From: Gammaproteobacteria bacterium
Lineage (GTDB): Bacteria; Pseudomonadota; Gammaproteobacteria; SZUA-140
Length of the DNA: 64,000 bases
Assembly (NCBI GenBank): GCA_016712635.1
Contig: JADJQS010000008.1
Coordinates: 124,001 to 188,000, forward strand
Direction of reading: 5' to 3'
A program made the position numbers and the translations under genes. The notes beneath the pieces were generated by a model. That model saw only the letters and a list, made by a program, of their open reading frames with translations. It was not told the DNA's origin and made no database searches. Each line of letters begins with the position of its first letter. Position 1 is the stretch's first letter. This document shows, in pieces, positions 27,775 through 34,945 of this stretch.

Positions 27775-29223
27775 ATGAATCTGTCGATACGGCATAAGAT
27801 CTTCCTGATATTGCTGTTATCGATCGGTCTCGTGGTGACGAGCATGACGGTGCTGATGACCTGGTCGCTGGAGCAGGTATTCGTACGCTTCATCGATGGT
27901 CAACAGCAGACGAGGATTCAAGGCATCGCGCAGCGCATCGAGAGGGAATACATCGAGGGTAGCGGCTGGGAGCGTCTCGATGAGAATCAGCTTCTGTGGG
28001 CGCAAATGCTGCTCGGGAACATCGATAATACGGTACAGCACCGTCCCGAGCTGTTCACGCCATCATCCACAGGGCACGCCGAGATCGTCCGGGACCGTGA
28101 TCTGCTGCTGGCCCAAATCAAGCTTACCGAAGGCGGCTTTCTGCAGGCGGACCGCCGGGTCATGCTGCTCGACGCGGACAAATCGATCATCTACGGCGAG
28201 CCCGAGCTGGCGGACCTGCTTACCCTGCGTCCGATCACCGTCGACAAGCGCACCGTCGGCTACCTCGGAGTACTGCCCGGACCGTCGCTGGCGGACCTGA
28301 GCGCAGCCCATATACTCGACCAGCAGACCGACGCCTTCGCGTTCATTGCGCTGACGGTGATGCTGGTATCCGCGCTGCTGGCCTACGCGTTTGCGGACCG
28401 CCTGATACAGCCATTGCGCGCCATTACCGAAGGTTCGCACGCCCTGGCGGCCGGGCATTACGATTCACGCGTCCCGGTCCGGGGTTCGGATGAGCTGGGC
28501 CGGCTCGCACGGGATTTCAACAGCCTCGCCGAGGCGTTGCAGCACAACGAAGGGATACGCCGCCAATGGGTTGCGGACATCTCGCACGAAATACGCACGC
28601 CGCTGGCTGTATTGCGCGGGGAACTCGAGGCCCTGCAGGACGGCGTGCGGTCACTGGATAGCAAGGCGGTCAATTCCCTGCATGGGGAAATCCTGCGCCT
28701 TAATCGCCTGGTGGACGATCTTTACGAGCTGTCCATGACCGATCTCGGCGCCTTGCAGTACCGCAAGACCTTGGTGGATCCCGTCGCCATCCTGCTCGAC
28801 GACCTCAAGTCGCACACCGAAGAGTTCCGCGCCGTCAATATCGATGTCACGCTGGAGAACCGGCTTGCCGAGGCAATATCCCTCAGCGCGGACCCGGACA
28901 GGCTGGAACAGCTGTTCTACAACCTGCTGGGCAATACGCTGCGCTATACGGACGCCGGTGGCCGCCTGCTGATCCGGGTGAGCCGGGACGAGCAGCAACT
29001 GATCCTGGATTTCATGGATTCCGCGCCGGGTGTTCCGGAGGAGGATATGCCGCGCCTGTTCGACCGGCTTTACCGCGTCGAGTCCTCCCGCAGCCGTGCC
29101 TTCGGCGGTGCGGGACTCGGGCTGGCCATTTGTCGTAATATCGTGCATGCCCATGGCGGGACCATCTCCGCGCAGACTTCCAGCCTGGGCGGACTGTGGG
29201 TGCGTGTCACGCTGCCTCTGTAG
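27775..29223 (+). CDS. baeS: Sensor histidine kinase, BaeS-like
   Basis: Membrane sensor kinase, 482 residues from ATG 27775. A first TM segment (about 8-30), a periplasmic domain of about 135 residues, a second TM, then HAMP (LIQPLRAITEGSHALAAG). The phospho-accepting His is in VADISHEIRTPLAVLRGE; the N box is LFYNLLGNTLRYTDAGG; the ATP lid is GGAGLGLAICRNIVHAHGG. The DHp sequence and gene order match BaeS, which responds to envelope stress; the actual signal here is not shown by sequence. Confidence 0.85.
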   Translation: MNLSIRHKIFLILLLSIGLVVTSMTVLMTWSLEQVFVRFIDGQQQTRIQGIAQRIEREYIEGSGWERLDENQLLWAQMLLGNIDNTVQHRPELFTPSSTGHAEIVRDRDLLLAQIKLTEGGFLQADRRVMLLDADKSIIYGEPELADLLTLRPITVDKRTVGYLGVLPGPSLADLSAAHILDQQTDAFAFIALTVMLVSALLAYAFADRLIQPLRAITEGSHALAAGHYDSRVPVRGSDELGRLARDFNSLAEALQHNEGIRRQWVADISHEIRTPLAVLRGELEALQDGVRSLDSKAVNSLHGEILRLNRLVDDLYELSMTDLGALQYRKTLVDPVAILLDDLKSHTEEFRAVNIDVTLENRLAEAISLSADPDRLEQLFYNLLGNTLRYTDAGGRLLIRVSRDEQQLILDFMDSAPGVPEEDMPRLFDRLYRVESSRSRAFGGAGLGLAICRNIVHAHGGTISAQTSSLGGLWVRVTLPL

Positions 29224-29235
29224 GAAAGGATCGAA

Positions 29236-29982
29236 ATGAATGACGTGAGCTCTCAACGGATACTGGTGGTCGAGGACGAGGACAAGCTGCTTCAGCTGCT
29301 GCAGGACTATCTCGCCGACGCCGGGTTCACCCCGTCCGGGCTCAGGGACGGCAAGAAGGTGATCCCGTGGGTGCGCGAGCACAAGCCGGATCTCATCCTG
29401 CTGGACATCATGCTTCCCGGCCAGGACGGCCTGGAGATCTGCCGGGCGATACGCTCCTTCAGCCAGGTGCCGATCATCTTCATCACCGCGCGGGTGGAGG
29501 AGATCGACCGCCTGCTGGGACTGGAACTGGGCGGGGACGACTATATCTGCAAGCCGTTCAGCCCGCGCGAAGCCATCGCGCGCATCAAGGCGGTACTGCG
29601 GCGGCTGGCGGCCGCGGAGCATCCCGCCGCCTCTTCCGGAAATATATTGTCGCTGGACCTGAACAGCCACCGTGTCTGGGCGGGAGAGCGCAGCGTGGTG
29701 CTCACCACGGTCGAGTTCAAGCTGCTGGAGACCCTCCATCGCGAACCGGGCCGGATATATTCCCGCGCGTACCTGATGGATCGCATCTACCAGGACAGCC
29801 GAATCGTTTCCGACCGCACGATCGACAGCCATATCAAAAAGCTGCGGAAAAAACTCGCAGCCCTGATCCCCGACATGGAGATCATCCACTCGGTGTACGG
29901 CGCGGGATATCGTTACGAGCCCGTAGCTTCCGCGGGGGATACATCCACAAATCACAAGGATACAGCCGAGGTTTCACGATAG
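29236..29982 (+). CDS. baeR: OmpR-family response regulator, BaeR-like
   Basis: 248 residues. Receiver domain with acidic DEDK, phospho-acceptor Asp in LILLDIMLPGQDGLEIC, switch Thr in IIFITARVEEID and Lys in ICKPFSPRE; winged-helix DNA-binding domain with TVEFKLLETLHREPGRIYSRAYLMD and the YGAGYRYEP ending. Begins 12 bases after its kinase; a good AGGA lies 8 bases upstream. Confidence 0.9.
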   Translation: MNDVSSQRILVVEDEDKLLQLLQDYLADAGFTPSGLRDGKKVIPWVREHKPDLILLDIMLPGQDGLEICRAIRSFSQVPIIFITARVEEIDRLLGLELGGDDYICKPFSPREAIARIKAVLRRLAAAEHPAASSGNILSLDLNSHRVWAGERSVVLTTVEFKLLETLHREPGRIYSRAYLMDRIYQDSRIVSDRTIDSHIKKLRKKLAALIPDMEIIHSVYGAGYRYEPVASAGDTSTNHKDTAEVSR

Positions 29983-30156
29983 TTACCGATTCTTTCCCGA
30001 ATTCATGCGCAGTCCGCCCGCATCCTTGCACTGGTCACGGCGGACGCCATTCGACCTGCGACTCACGACGAGTCATCGTCAATCCCTCTGAGGGCAGCTC
30101 ACCGATTGTCCGCCTGAACATCCCAGCAACCGCGTCAGTAGAGCGGGGATCAGGCC

Positions 30157-30783
30157 ATGATCGATTACAACCGGCGGCTTCTGTTCGTCCATATCGCCAG
30201 GACCGGCGGCACGAGCATCGAAACCGTGTTCGCCGGCATCGACTGGTGCCATATCGATCTGCCGACGAAGCACCTGTCCGCCGCGCAGGCGCGCGCCTGC
30301 TACGGTGAGGAAATCTGGAACAGCTTCACCAAGTTCACCGTGGTGAGAAATCCCTGGGACAGGCTGGTGTCCATGCGGGCGGCGGGATCATGGTGCTTCG
30401 ATGAGCGGTGCGCCCGGGGCTGTGACATGAAGGCATTCCTGGAGCAGCTCAGGCCGCATCCGAACGAGAGGTATCAATCGCTTTTCTATCACGAGGTGAT
30501 TGATGAAAAACTGGACCACGTGCTCCGCCATGAATCCCTGCAGCAGGATCTGTCGCGCATGTTGATGGGCCGGGGGCTCGCGCCCGTCGTCCTGCCGCAT
30601 GTGGAGGCCACGCGCAGGGAACACTACAGCCGCTATTACACGCCGGAGTCGGCGAAGATGGTCAGGACGATGTTCAGGACGGACATCGACGACTACGGTT
30701 ACCGCTTTGAGCTGGCCACTTTCGCGCGGGACGCCGCCAGCGGTCCCCTGTCACGGTATCCCGGCATGCTCTCGGGCGCCTGA
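30157..30783 (+). CDS. Sulfotransferase-family protein
   Basis: 208 residues, PAPS-dependent sulfotransferase fold. The 5'-phosphosulfate loop is LFVHIARTGGTSIETVF and the 3'-phosphate motif is FTVVRNPWDRLVSMR, with the expected spacing for the carbohydrate sulfotransferase-2 group. Substrate unknown, possibly surface polysaccharide; a TPR-glycosyltransferase occurs 29 kb away but is not linked. Stands alone between the two-component genes and wrbA. Confidence 0.75.
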   Translation: MIDYNRRLLFVHIARTGGTSIETVFAGIDWCHIDLPTKHLSAAQARACYGEEIWNSFTKFTVVRNPWDRLVSMRAAGSWCFDERCARGCDMKAFLEQLRPHPNERYQSLFYHEVIDEKLDHVLRHESLQQDLSRMLMGRGLAPVVLPHVEATRREHYSRYYTPESAKMVRTMFRTDIDDYGYRFELATFARDAASGPLSRYPGMLSGA

Positions 30784-30849
30784 CCGCGCCTCTCACCGTC
30801 GATCTCCCTCAGAATCATTTACAGGCAACGGTGCGCAATTTAGCAAGGG

Positions 30850-31452
30850 CTATGCGCCGCCGCGTCCGAGGCTGGCCGCGGTCTCCGCGACTCGCCGTCC
30901 AAGCGCGCGGCAGAGGCGTTTTTCCTCCTCGGTCAGCGGTCGTATCCCGTCGAGCCCGGCGGTATGGCTGGGACCGTAGGGCGTGCCGCCGCTCACGGTG
31001 TTCATCAGGTCGGACTCGCTGTACGGAAGACCGAGCAGCAGCATGCCGTGATGGAGCAGGGGAAGCATCATGGATAGCAGCGTGCTTTCCTGTCCGCCGT
31101 GCAGCGTCCCGGTCGAGGTGAATACGGCGGCGGGTTTCCCGATGAGCGCGCCCGACAGCCACAGGGAGCTGGTACCATCCAGGAAATACTTGAGCGCGGC
31201 CGCCATGTTGCCGAAGCGCGTCGGGCTGCCCAGCACGAGCCCGGCGCACTCCGCCAGGTCGTCATGGGTCGCGTAAGGCGGCCCGTCGGCCGGGATGGTG
31301 TCCTCCACCGCCTCGCAGACCGTCGAGACCGCGGGCACCGTGCGCAGGCGCGCGCGGAAACCGGGCACCTCCTCCACCCCGTGAGCGACCTTGTGGGCCA
31401 TGGCGGCGACGTTGCCATGGCGGCTGTAATACAGTACGAGGATCTCGGGCAT
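30850..31452 (-). CDS. wrbA: NAD(P)H:quinone oxidoreductase, WrbA type
   Basis: Flavodoxin-like FMN enzyme making two-electron reductions of quinones. 200 residues. The phosphate loop is VLYYSRHGNVAAMAHKVAHGVEE; GSPTRFGNMAAALKYFLDGT and FTSTGTLHGGQESTLLSM are WrbA signatures. arsC ends 2 bases upstream of this start on the same strand, an arrangement common in gammaproteobacteria, so both are cotranscribed. Confidence 0.93.
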   Translation of the reverse strand: MPEILVLYYSRHGNVAAMAHKVAHGVEEVPGFRARLRTVPAVSTVCEAVEDTIPADGPPYATHDDLAECAGLVLGSPTRFGNMAAALKYFLDGTSSLWLSGALIGKPAAVFTSTGTLHGGQESTLLSMMLPLLHHGMLLLGLPYSESDLMNTVSGGTPYGPSHTAGLDGIRPLTEEEKRLCRALGRRVAETAASLGRGGA

Positions 31453-31454
31453 GG

Positions 31455-31802
31455 TTACAGGATGTCCAGAACCTTCTCGGGCGGACGGCCGACGACGGCG
31501 CCCAGATCCGTCACCACGATCGGACGCTCGATCAGGACGGGATGCTCCGCCAGGGCGGCGATCAGCTGATCGCGGCTGAGGCCGGGGTCGTCCAGCCGGA
31601 GGTCGCGGTAGGCCGACTCCTTCTTGCGCATGAGATCCCGCGGCTCCATCCCCAGGCGGTCGAGCAGTTCCTTCAGCCGTTTCTGCCCGGGCGGATCCTT
31701 CAGGTATTCCACGATTGTCGGTTCGATGCCGTACTTGCGCAGCAGTTCGAGCGCCTGGCGCGATTTGGAGCAGCGCGGATTGTGATAGAGGGTGACGTCC
31801 AT
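31455..31802 (-). CDS. arsC: Glutaredoxin-dependent arsenate reductase
   Basis: 115 residues, ArsC/Spx thioredoxin fold. Catalytic Cys in YHNPRCSKSRQALELL; Arg residues of the arsenate site lie in RKKESAYRDL and ERPIVV. Family members reduce arsenate to arsenite using glutathione and glutaredoxin. No arsR or arsB nearby, so arsenic specificity is by sequence only. Upstream member of the wrbA operon. Confidence 0.92.
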   Translation of the reverse strand: MDVTLYHNPRCSKSRQALELLRKYGIEPTIVEYLKDPPGQKRLKELLDRLGMEPRDLMRKKESAYRDLRLDDPGLSRDQLIAALAEHPVLIERPIVVTDLGAVVGRPPEKVLDIL

Positions 31803-31963
31803 GGGCTTCCCGGCGGGCCGTTGGGTGATTGCGTCATTCTACTCCGCCGTTTCTTGACAGCCTATAGGTCGGGTGATAGTTTGCCAATAAAAACGAGACC
31901 TTGGCGATATCCGCCGAGCGTTTCCCAGACCTCCCGATGTGTGCGCATGGCATGTTCGCAACG

Positions 31964-32413
31964 ATGATCAGGATTGCCGGTTTCGCCGTCCTCGCGGCGA
32001 TTGGCCTGGCGGGCTGTGCCACTGCGCCGATGCAGGAGATGAGTGACGCCCGCCAGTCGGTGCAGGCCGCGCACGAGGCCGGCGCCCGCGACTACGCCTC
32101 CCACAACCTCCGCATCGCCGCCGAATACCTGGAAGAGGCCGAACGCGAACTCGAGCTGCGCTATTTCAGCCGCGCGCGGCACGACGCCGTGGTGGCCAGG
32201 AGCGAGGCGCAGAAGGCGCGCAACGTCACCCTCGCCATCCGTGAGGCCGAGGGCGAGATCGACCGATCCGGCGCCTCAGAGGACGTGGTGCGGCAGGCCA
32301 CCGACCTGCTGCTCGACGCGATGCAGGCGGCTGTCGAGGGCAAGGACAAGAAGGCCATCCGCCTCGCCGACGAGGCCAGGACCCTGCTGCAACAGCCTGC
32401 TGCCGCGCCCTGA
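31964..32413 (+). CDS. DUF4398-type lipoprotein
   Basis: 149 residues from ATG 31964; signal with lipobox LAGC (Cys18). The mature part is helical, with SDARQSVQAAHEAGARDYAS and AAEYLEEAERELE, matching the DUF4398 pattern seen before OmpA-like genes in gammaproteobacteria. Here a YqhA-like membrane protein follows after 8 bases. Role unknown; an envelope structural protein is likely. Confidence 0.75.
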   Translation: MIRIAGFAVLAAIGLAGCATAPMQEMSDARQSVQAAHEAGARDYASHNLRIAAEYLEEAERELELRYFSRARHDAVVARSEAQKARNVTLAIREAEGEIDRSGASEDVVRQATDLLLDAMQAAVEGKDKKAIRLADEARTLLQQPAAAP

Positions 32414-32421
32414 TCTCGCGG

Positions 32422-32985
32422 ATGAAGCGCATCGAGCGGATCTTTGAAGGGGCGCTGTGGAACAGCCGCTACATCGTGCTGCTGGCGGTGATCTCCAGCC
32501 TGCTGGCCGGCGTCGCGATGTTCTACATGGCCACCATCGACGCCGTCTTCATGCTGGCGCACCTGGGCGACTACGCCTCGCCCGCGCTCGAGGACGACGC
32601 GCGCAGCGAGCTGCGCGGCGCCGCCATCACCCATGTGGTCGAGATCGTGGACGGTTACCTGCTGGCGACGGTGATGCTGATCTTCGCGCTCGGCCTGTAC
32701 GAGCTGTTCATCAGCAAGATCGACCAGGCGACGCACGCGGAGAATTCCTCCAACGTGCTGCTGATCGACAGCCTGGACGACCTCAAGGCCCGCCTCGCCA
32801 AGGTGATCCTGATGATCCTCATCGTGAAGTACTTCGAGCATGCGATCGCGATGGAATTCGAGTCCCCGCTCGACCTGCTCTATCTGGCCGGCGGCATCAC
32901 CCTGATCGGCCTTGCCCTGTATCTGACGCACGCCGGCGAACACAAGGACGGGGCGTCCGCGGACCGGTCCGGCGCCGCGCACTAG
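32422..32985 (+). CDS. yqhA: UPF0114 (YqhA) family inner-membrane protein
   Basis: 187 residues with four predicted membrane segments. WNSRYIVLLAVISSLLAGVAM and FISKIDQATHAENSS are typical of the YqhA family; VKYFEHAIAMEFESPLDLLYL is its other conserved block. Biochemical role unknown. Coupled to the lipoprotein gene upstream. Confidence 0.88.
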   Translation: MKRIERIFEGALWNSRYIVLLAVISSLLAGVAMFYMATIDAVFMLAHLGDYASPALEDDARSELRGAAITHVVEIVDGYLLATVMLIFALGLYELFISKIDQATHAENSSNVLLIDSLDDLKARLAKVILMILIVKYFEHAIAMEFESPLDLLYLAGGITLIGLALYLTHAGEHKDGASADRSGAAH

Positions 32986-32995
32986 GCGCCGCGGC

Positions 32996-34393
32996 CTAGT
33001 CGATACGACCGTCGCGCGCCGCCTTCAGCACCAGCGCGTCGAACTCCTCCGCCGACAGCAGCCCGCGTTCCGCCACCAACTCGCGCACCGGGCGTCCGCT
33101 CTGCTCCGAGGCCTTGGCCACCTCGGCCGCAGCCGCGTAGCCGATGCGCGTATTGAGCAGCGTGGCGAGGCCGACGCTGGCGTGGAGGAATTCCCGGCAG
33201 CGCTCGCGGTCCACGCGCAATCCCTTCAGGTTGCGTTCCGTCGCGGCTCTGATCGCGTTCGTCAGCCAGTCCATCGCGTCGAACAGGGCCGAGCCCAGCG
33301 CCGGCATCATCACGTTCAGTTCGAGCTGGCCGGCCTGCGTCATCGCCGCCACCGCGGCATCCTGGCCCAGGACCTGGTAGCACACCTGGTTCAGCATCTC
33401 GAACATCACCGGATTGACCTTGCCGGGCATGATGCTCGAGCCGGGCTGCACCGCCGGCAGCACGATCTCGCCCAGGCCGGTGCGCGGGCCGGAGGCGAGC
33501 AGGCGCATGTCGTTGGCGATGCGCGTCAGCTCCAGCGCGAGGTCACGGATGGCGGAGGACAGCTGCTGCACGTCGTACATCGACTGCATCTGCGCGGCGA
33601 GGTCGGCTGCCGGGCGGATGGGCTCGCCGGTCAGGCGCGCCAGTTCGGCGGCGACGTTGGCGACATAACCGGGCGCGGTATTGAGGCCGGTGCCGGCGGC
33701 GCTGCCCCCGAGACCGATCTCGCACAGCAGCGGGCGCACGGCCTCGATCCGGCCTGCGCAGCGGCGCAGCGTCCACGCGTAGGCGGCGAATTCGCGTCCC
33801 AGCGTGGTCGGTACCGCATCCTGCAGGTGGGTGCGGCCGCTCTTGACGGTATCTCCTTCGCGCGCCGCAATTGCAGCATATTCGTCCGCCATCGCGCGCA
33901 CCGCCGCGCACAGGCGCGGCAGCTTGGCGAGCGCCGCGAGACGGATGGCGGTCGGGATGGTGTCATTGGTGCTCTGGCCCATGTTGACGTGGTCGTTGGG
34001 GTGCACCGGCCGGTATTCGCCGCGCTTGCCGCCGAGCGCGACGCTGGCCAGGTTCGCGATCACCTCGTTGCTGTTCATGTTGTGGCTGGTGCCGGCGCCG
34101 GCCTGGAAGCGGTCGACGACGAACTGGTCGATAAACTCGCCGGCCAGGATGCGGTCGGCGGCGGTGATGATCGCCGCGGCGAGTGTGTCGTCGAGCCAGC
34201 CCGCCTGCCGGTTGGCGGCCGCCGCGGCGCGCTTGATGCGTACGTGGGCGAGCACGAAGTCGCGGTCCGGGCGCCTGCCGCTGATCGGAAAGTTGTCCAC
34301 CGCACGCTGGGTCTGGATGCCGTACCAGGCGCCGTCGTGGACCCGGATCTCGCCCAGGCTGTCTTTTTCGTTGCGAAACGTGCCGCTGCTCAT
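32996..34393 (-). CDS. aspA: Aspartate ammonia-lyase / class II fumarase family enzyme
   Basis: 465 residues from ATG 34393. Superfamily signature GSSIMPGKVNPV near residue 320 supplies the catalytic Ser loop; FQAGAGTSHNMNSNEV, NDHVNMGQSTNDTIPT, GRTHLQDAVPTTLG and QAGQLELNVMMP follow aspartase more closely than FumC. But the signature has Gly (MPGK), as in fumarases, where AspA usually has Ala (MPAK). The reaction is either aspartate to fumarate plus ammonia or fumarate hydration; I favour aspartase. Convergent with yqhA. Confidence 0.8.
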   Translation of the reverse strand: MSSGTFRNEKDSLGEIRVHDGAWYGIQTQRAVDNFPISGRRPDRDFVLAHVRIKRAAAAANRQAGWLDDTLAAAIITAADRILAGEFIDQFVVDRFQAGAGTSHNMNSNEVIANLASVALGGKRGEYRPVHPNDHVNMGQSTNDTIPTAIRLAALAKLPRLCAAVRAMADEYAAIAAREGDTVKSGRTHLQDAVPTTLGREFAAYAWTLRRCAGRIEAVRPLLCEIGLGGSAAGTGLNTAPGYVANVAAELARLTGEPIRPAADLAAQMQSMYDVQQLSSAIRDLALELTRIANDMRLLASGPRTGLGEIVLPAVQPGSSIMPGKVNPVMFEMLNQVCYQVLGQDAAVAAMTQAGQLELNVMMPALGSALFDAMDWLTNAIRAATERNLKGLRVDRERCREFLHASVGLATLLNTRIGYAAAAEVAKASEQSGRPVRELVAERGLLSAEEFDALVLKAARDGRID

Positions 34394-34544
34394 GCTGTCG
34401 CCTTCTGCCGGATGATATGGGAATGAGACGGGCGCGGACGCTGGCCGCGCCGCCGCGTATACTGGCGGTGCAATGGGGCAGATATTACGTGACGGCCGCA
34501 TGCATGAAAAGCCGTTTCCCGCGCGGCGCGCGCAGGTTCCCGCC

Positions 34545-34829
34545 ATGACACAGACGACCATGGTTCCATGCATCCGCTGCCAGGTTTCCGGGCGCGTGCA
34601 GGGCGTGTACTACCGCGCCGCGACCCGGCGCCAGGCGCAGGCGCTCGGACTGACCGGCTGGGTGCGCAACCTGCCCGACGGCCGCGTCGAGCTGGTCGCG
34701 ATGGGGGATGAGCGCCGCTTGCACGAGCTGCGCGACTGGCTGTGGCAGGGCCCGCCGCGCGCCGAGGTCGTCGCCGTGGAGTGCGCGCGCGCGGAGCATC
34801 CGCCGCTGCCGCAGTTCGAGGTCAGGTGA
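34545..34829 (+). CDS. acyP: Acylphosphatase
   Basis: 94 residues from ATG 34545. Catalytic Arg in CQVSGRVQGVYYRAATRR and Asn in GWVRNLPDGRVELVA. It hydrolyses carboxyl-phosphate bonds in small acyl phosphates. Divergent from the aspartase gene; the GGGGACAGATTT repeat cluster follows 20 bases after the stop. Confidence 0.93.
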   Translation: MTQTTMVPCIRCQVSGRVQGVYYRAATRRQAQALGLTGWVRNLPDGRVELVAMGDERRLHELRDWLWQGPPRAEVVAVECARAEHPPLPQFEVR

Positions 34830-34846
34830 GACGGTGACGGGAAAGA

Positions 34847-34937
34847 AATGGGGACAGATTTATTACCCTCGGACGGGGACAGATTTATAAATCTGTCCCC
34901 TATACCGCTTCCGGGGAAAATAAATCTGTCCCCATTT
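34847..34937. repeat. Nested GGGGACAGATTT palindromic element
   Basis: Outer arms AAATGGGGACAGATTTATT and AATAAATCTGTCCCCATTT are perfect complements about 53 bases apart. Inside lies a perfect 26-base palindrome of GGGGACAGATTTA and its complement (34875-34900). It lies between convergent acyP and the PilB-type gene. It resembles a REPIN, the double-REP form mobilised by RAYT transposases; that origin is inference. Confidence 0.85.
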
Positions 34938-34945
34938 TTAGATGA

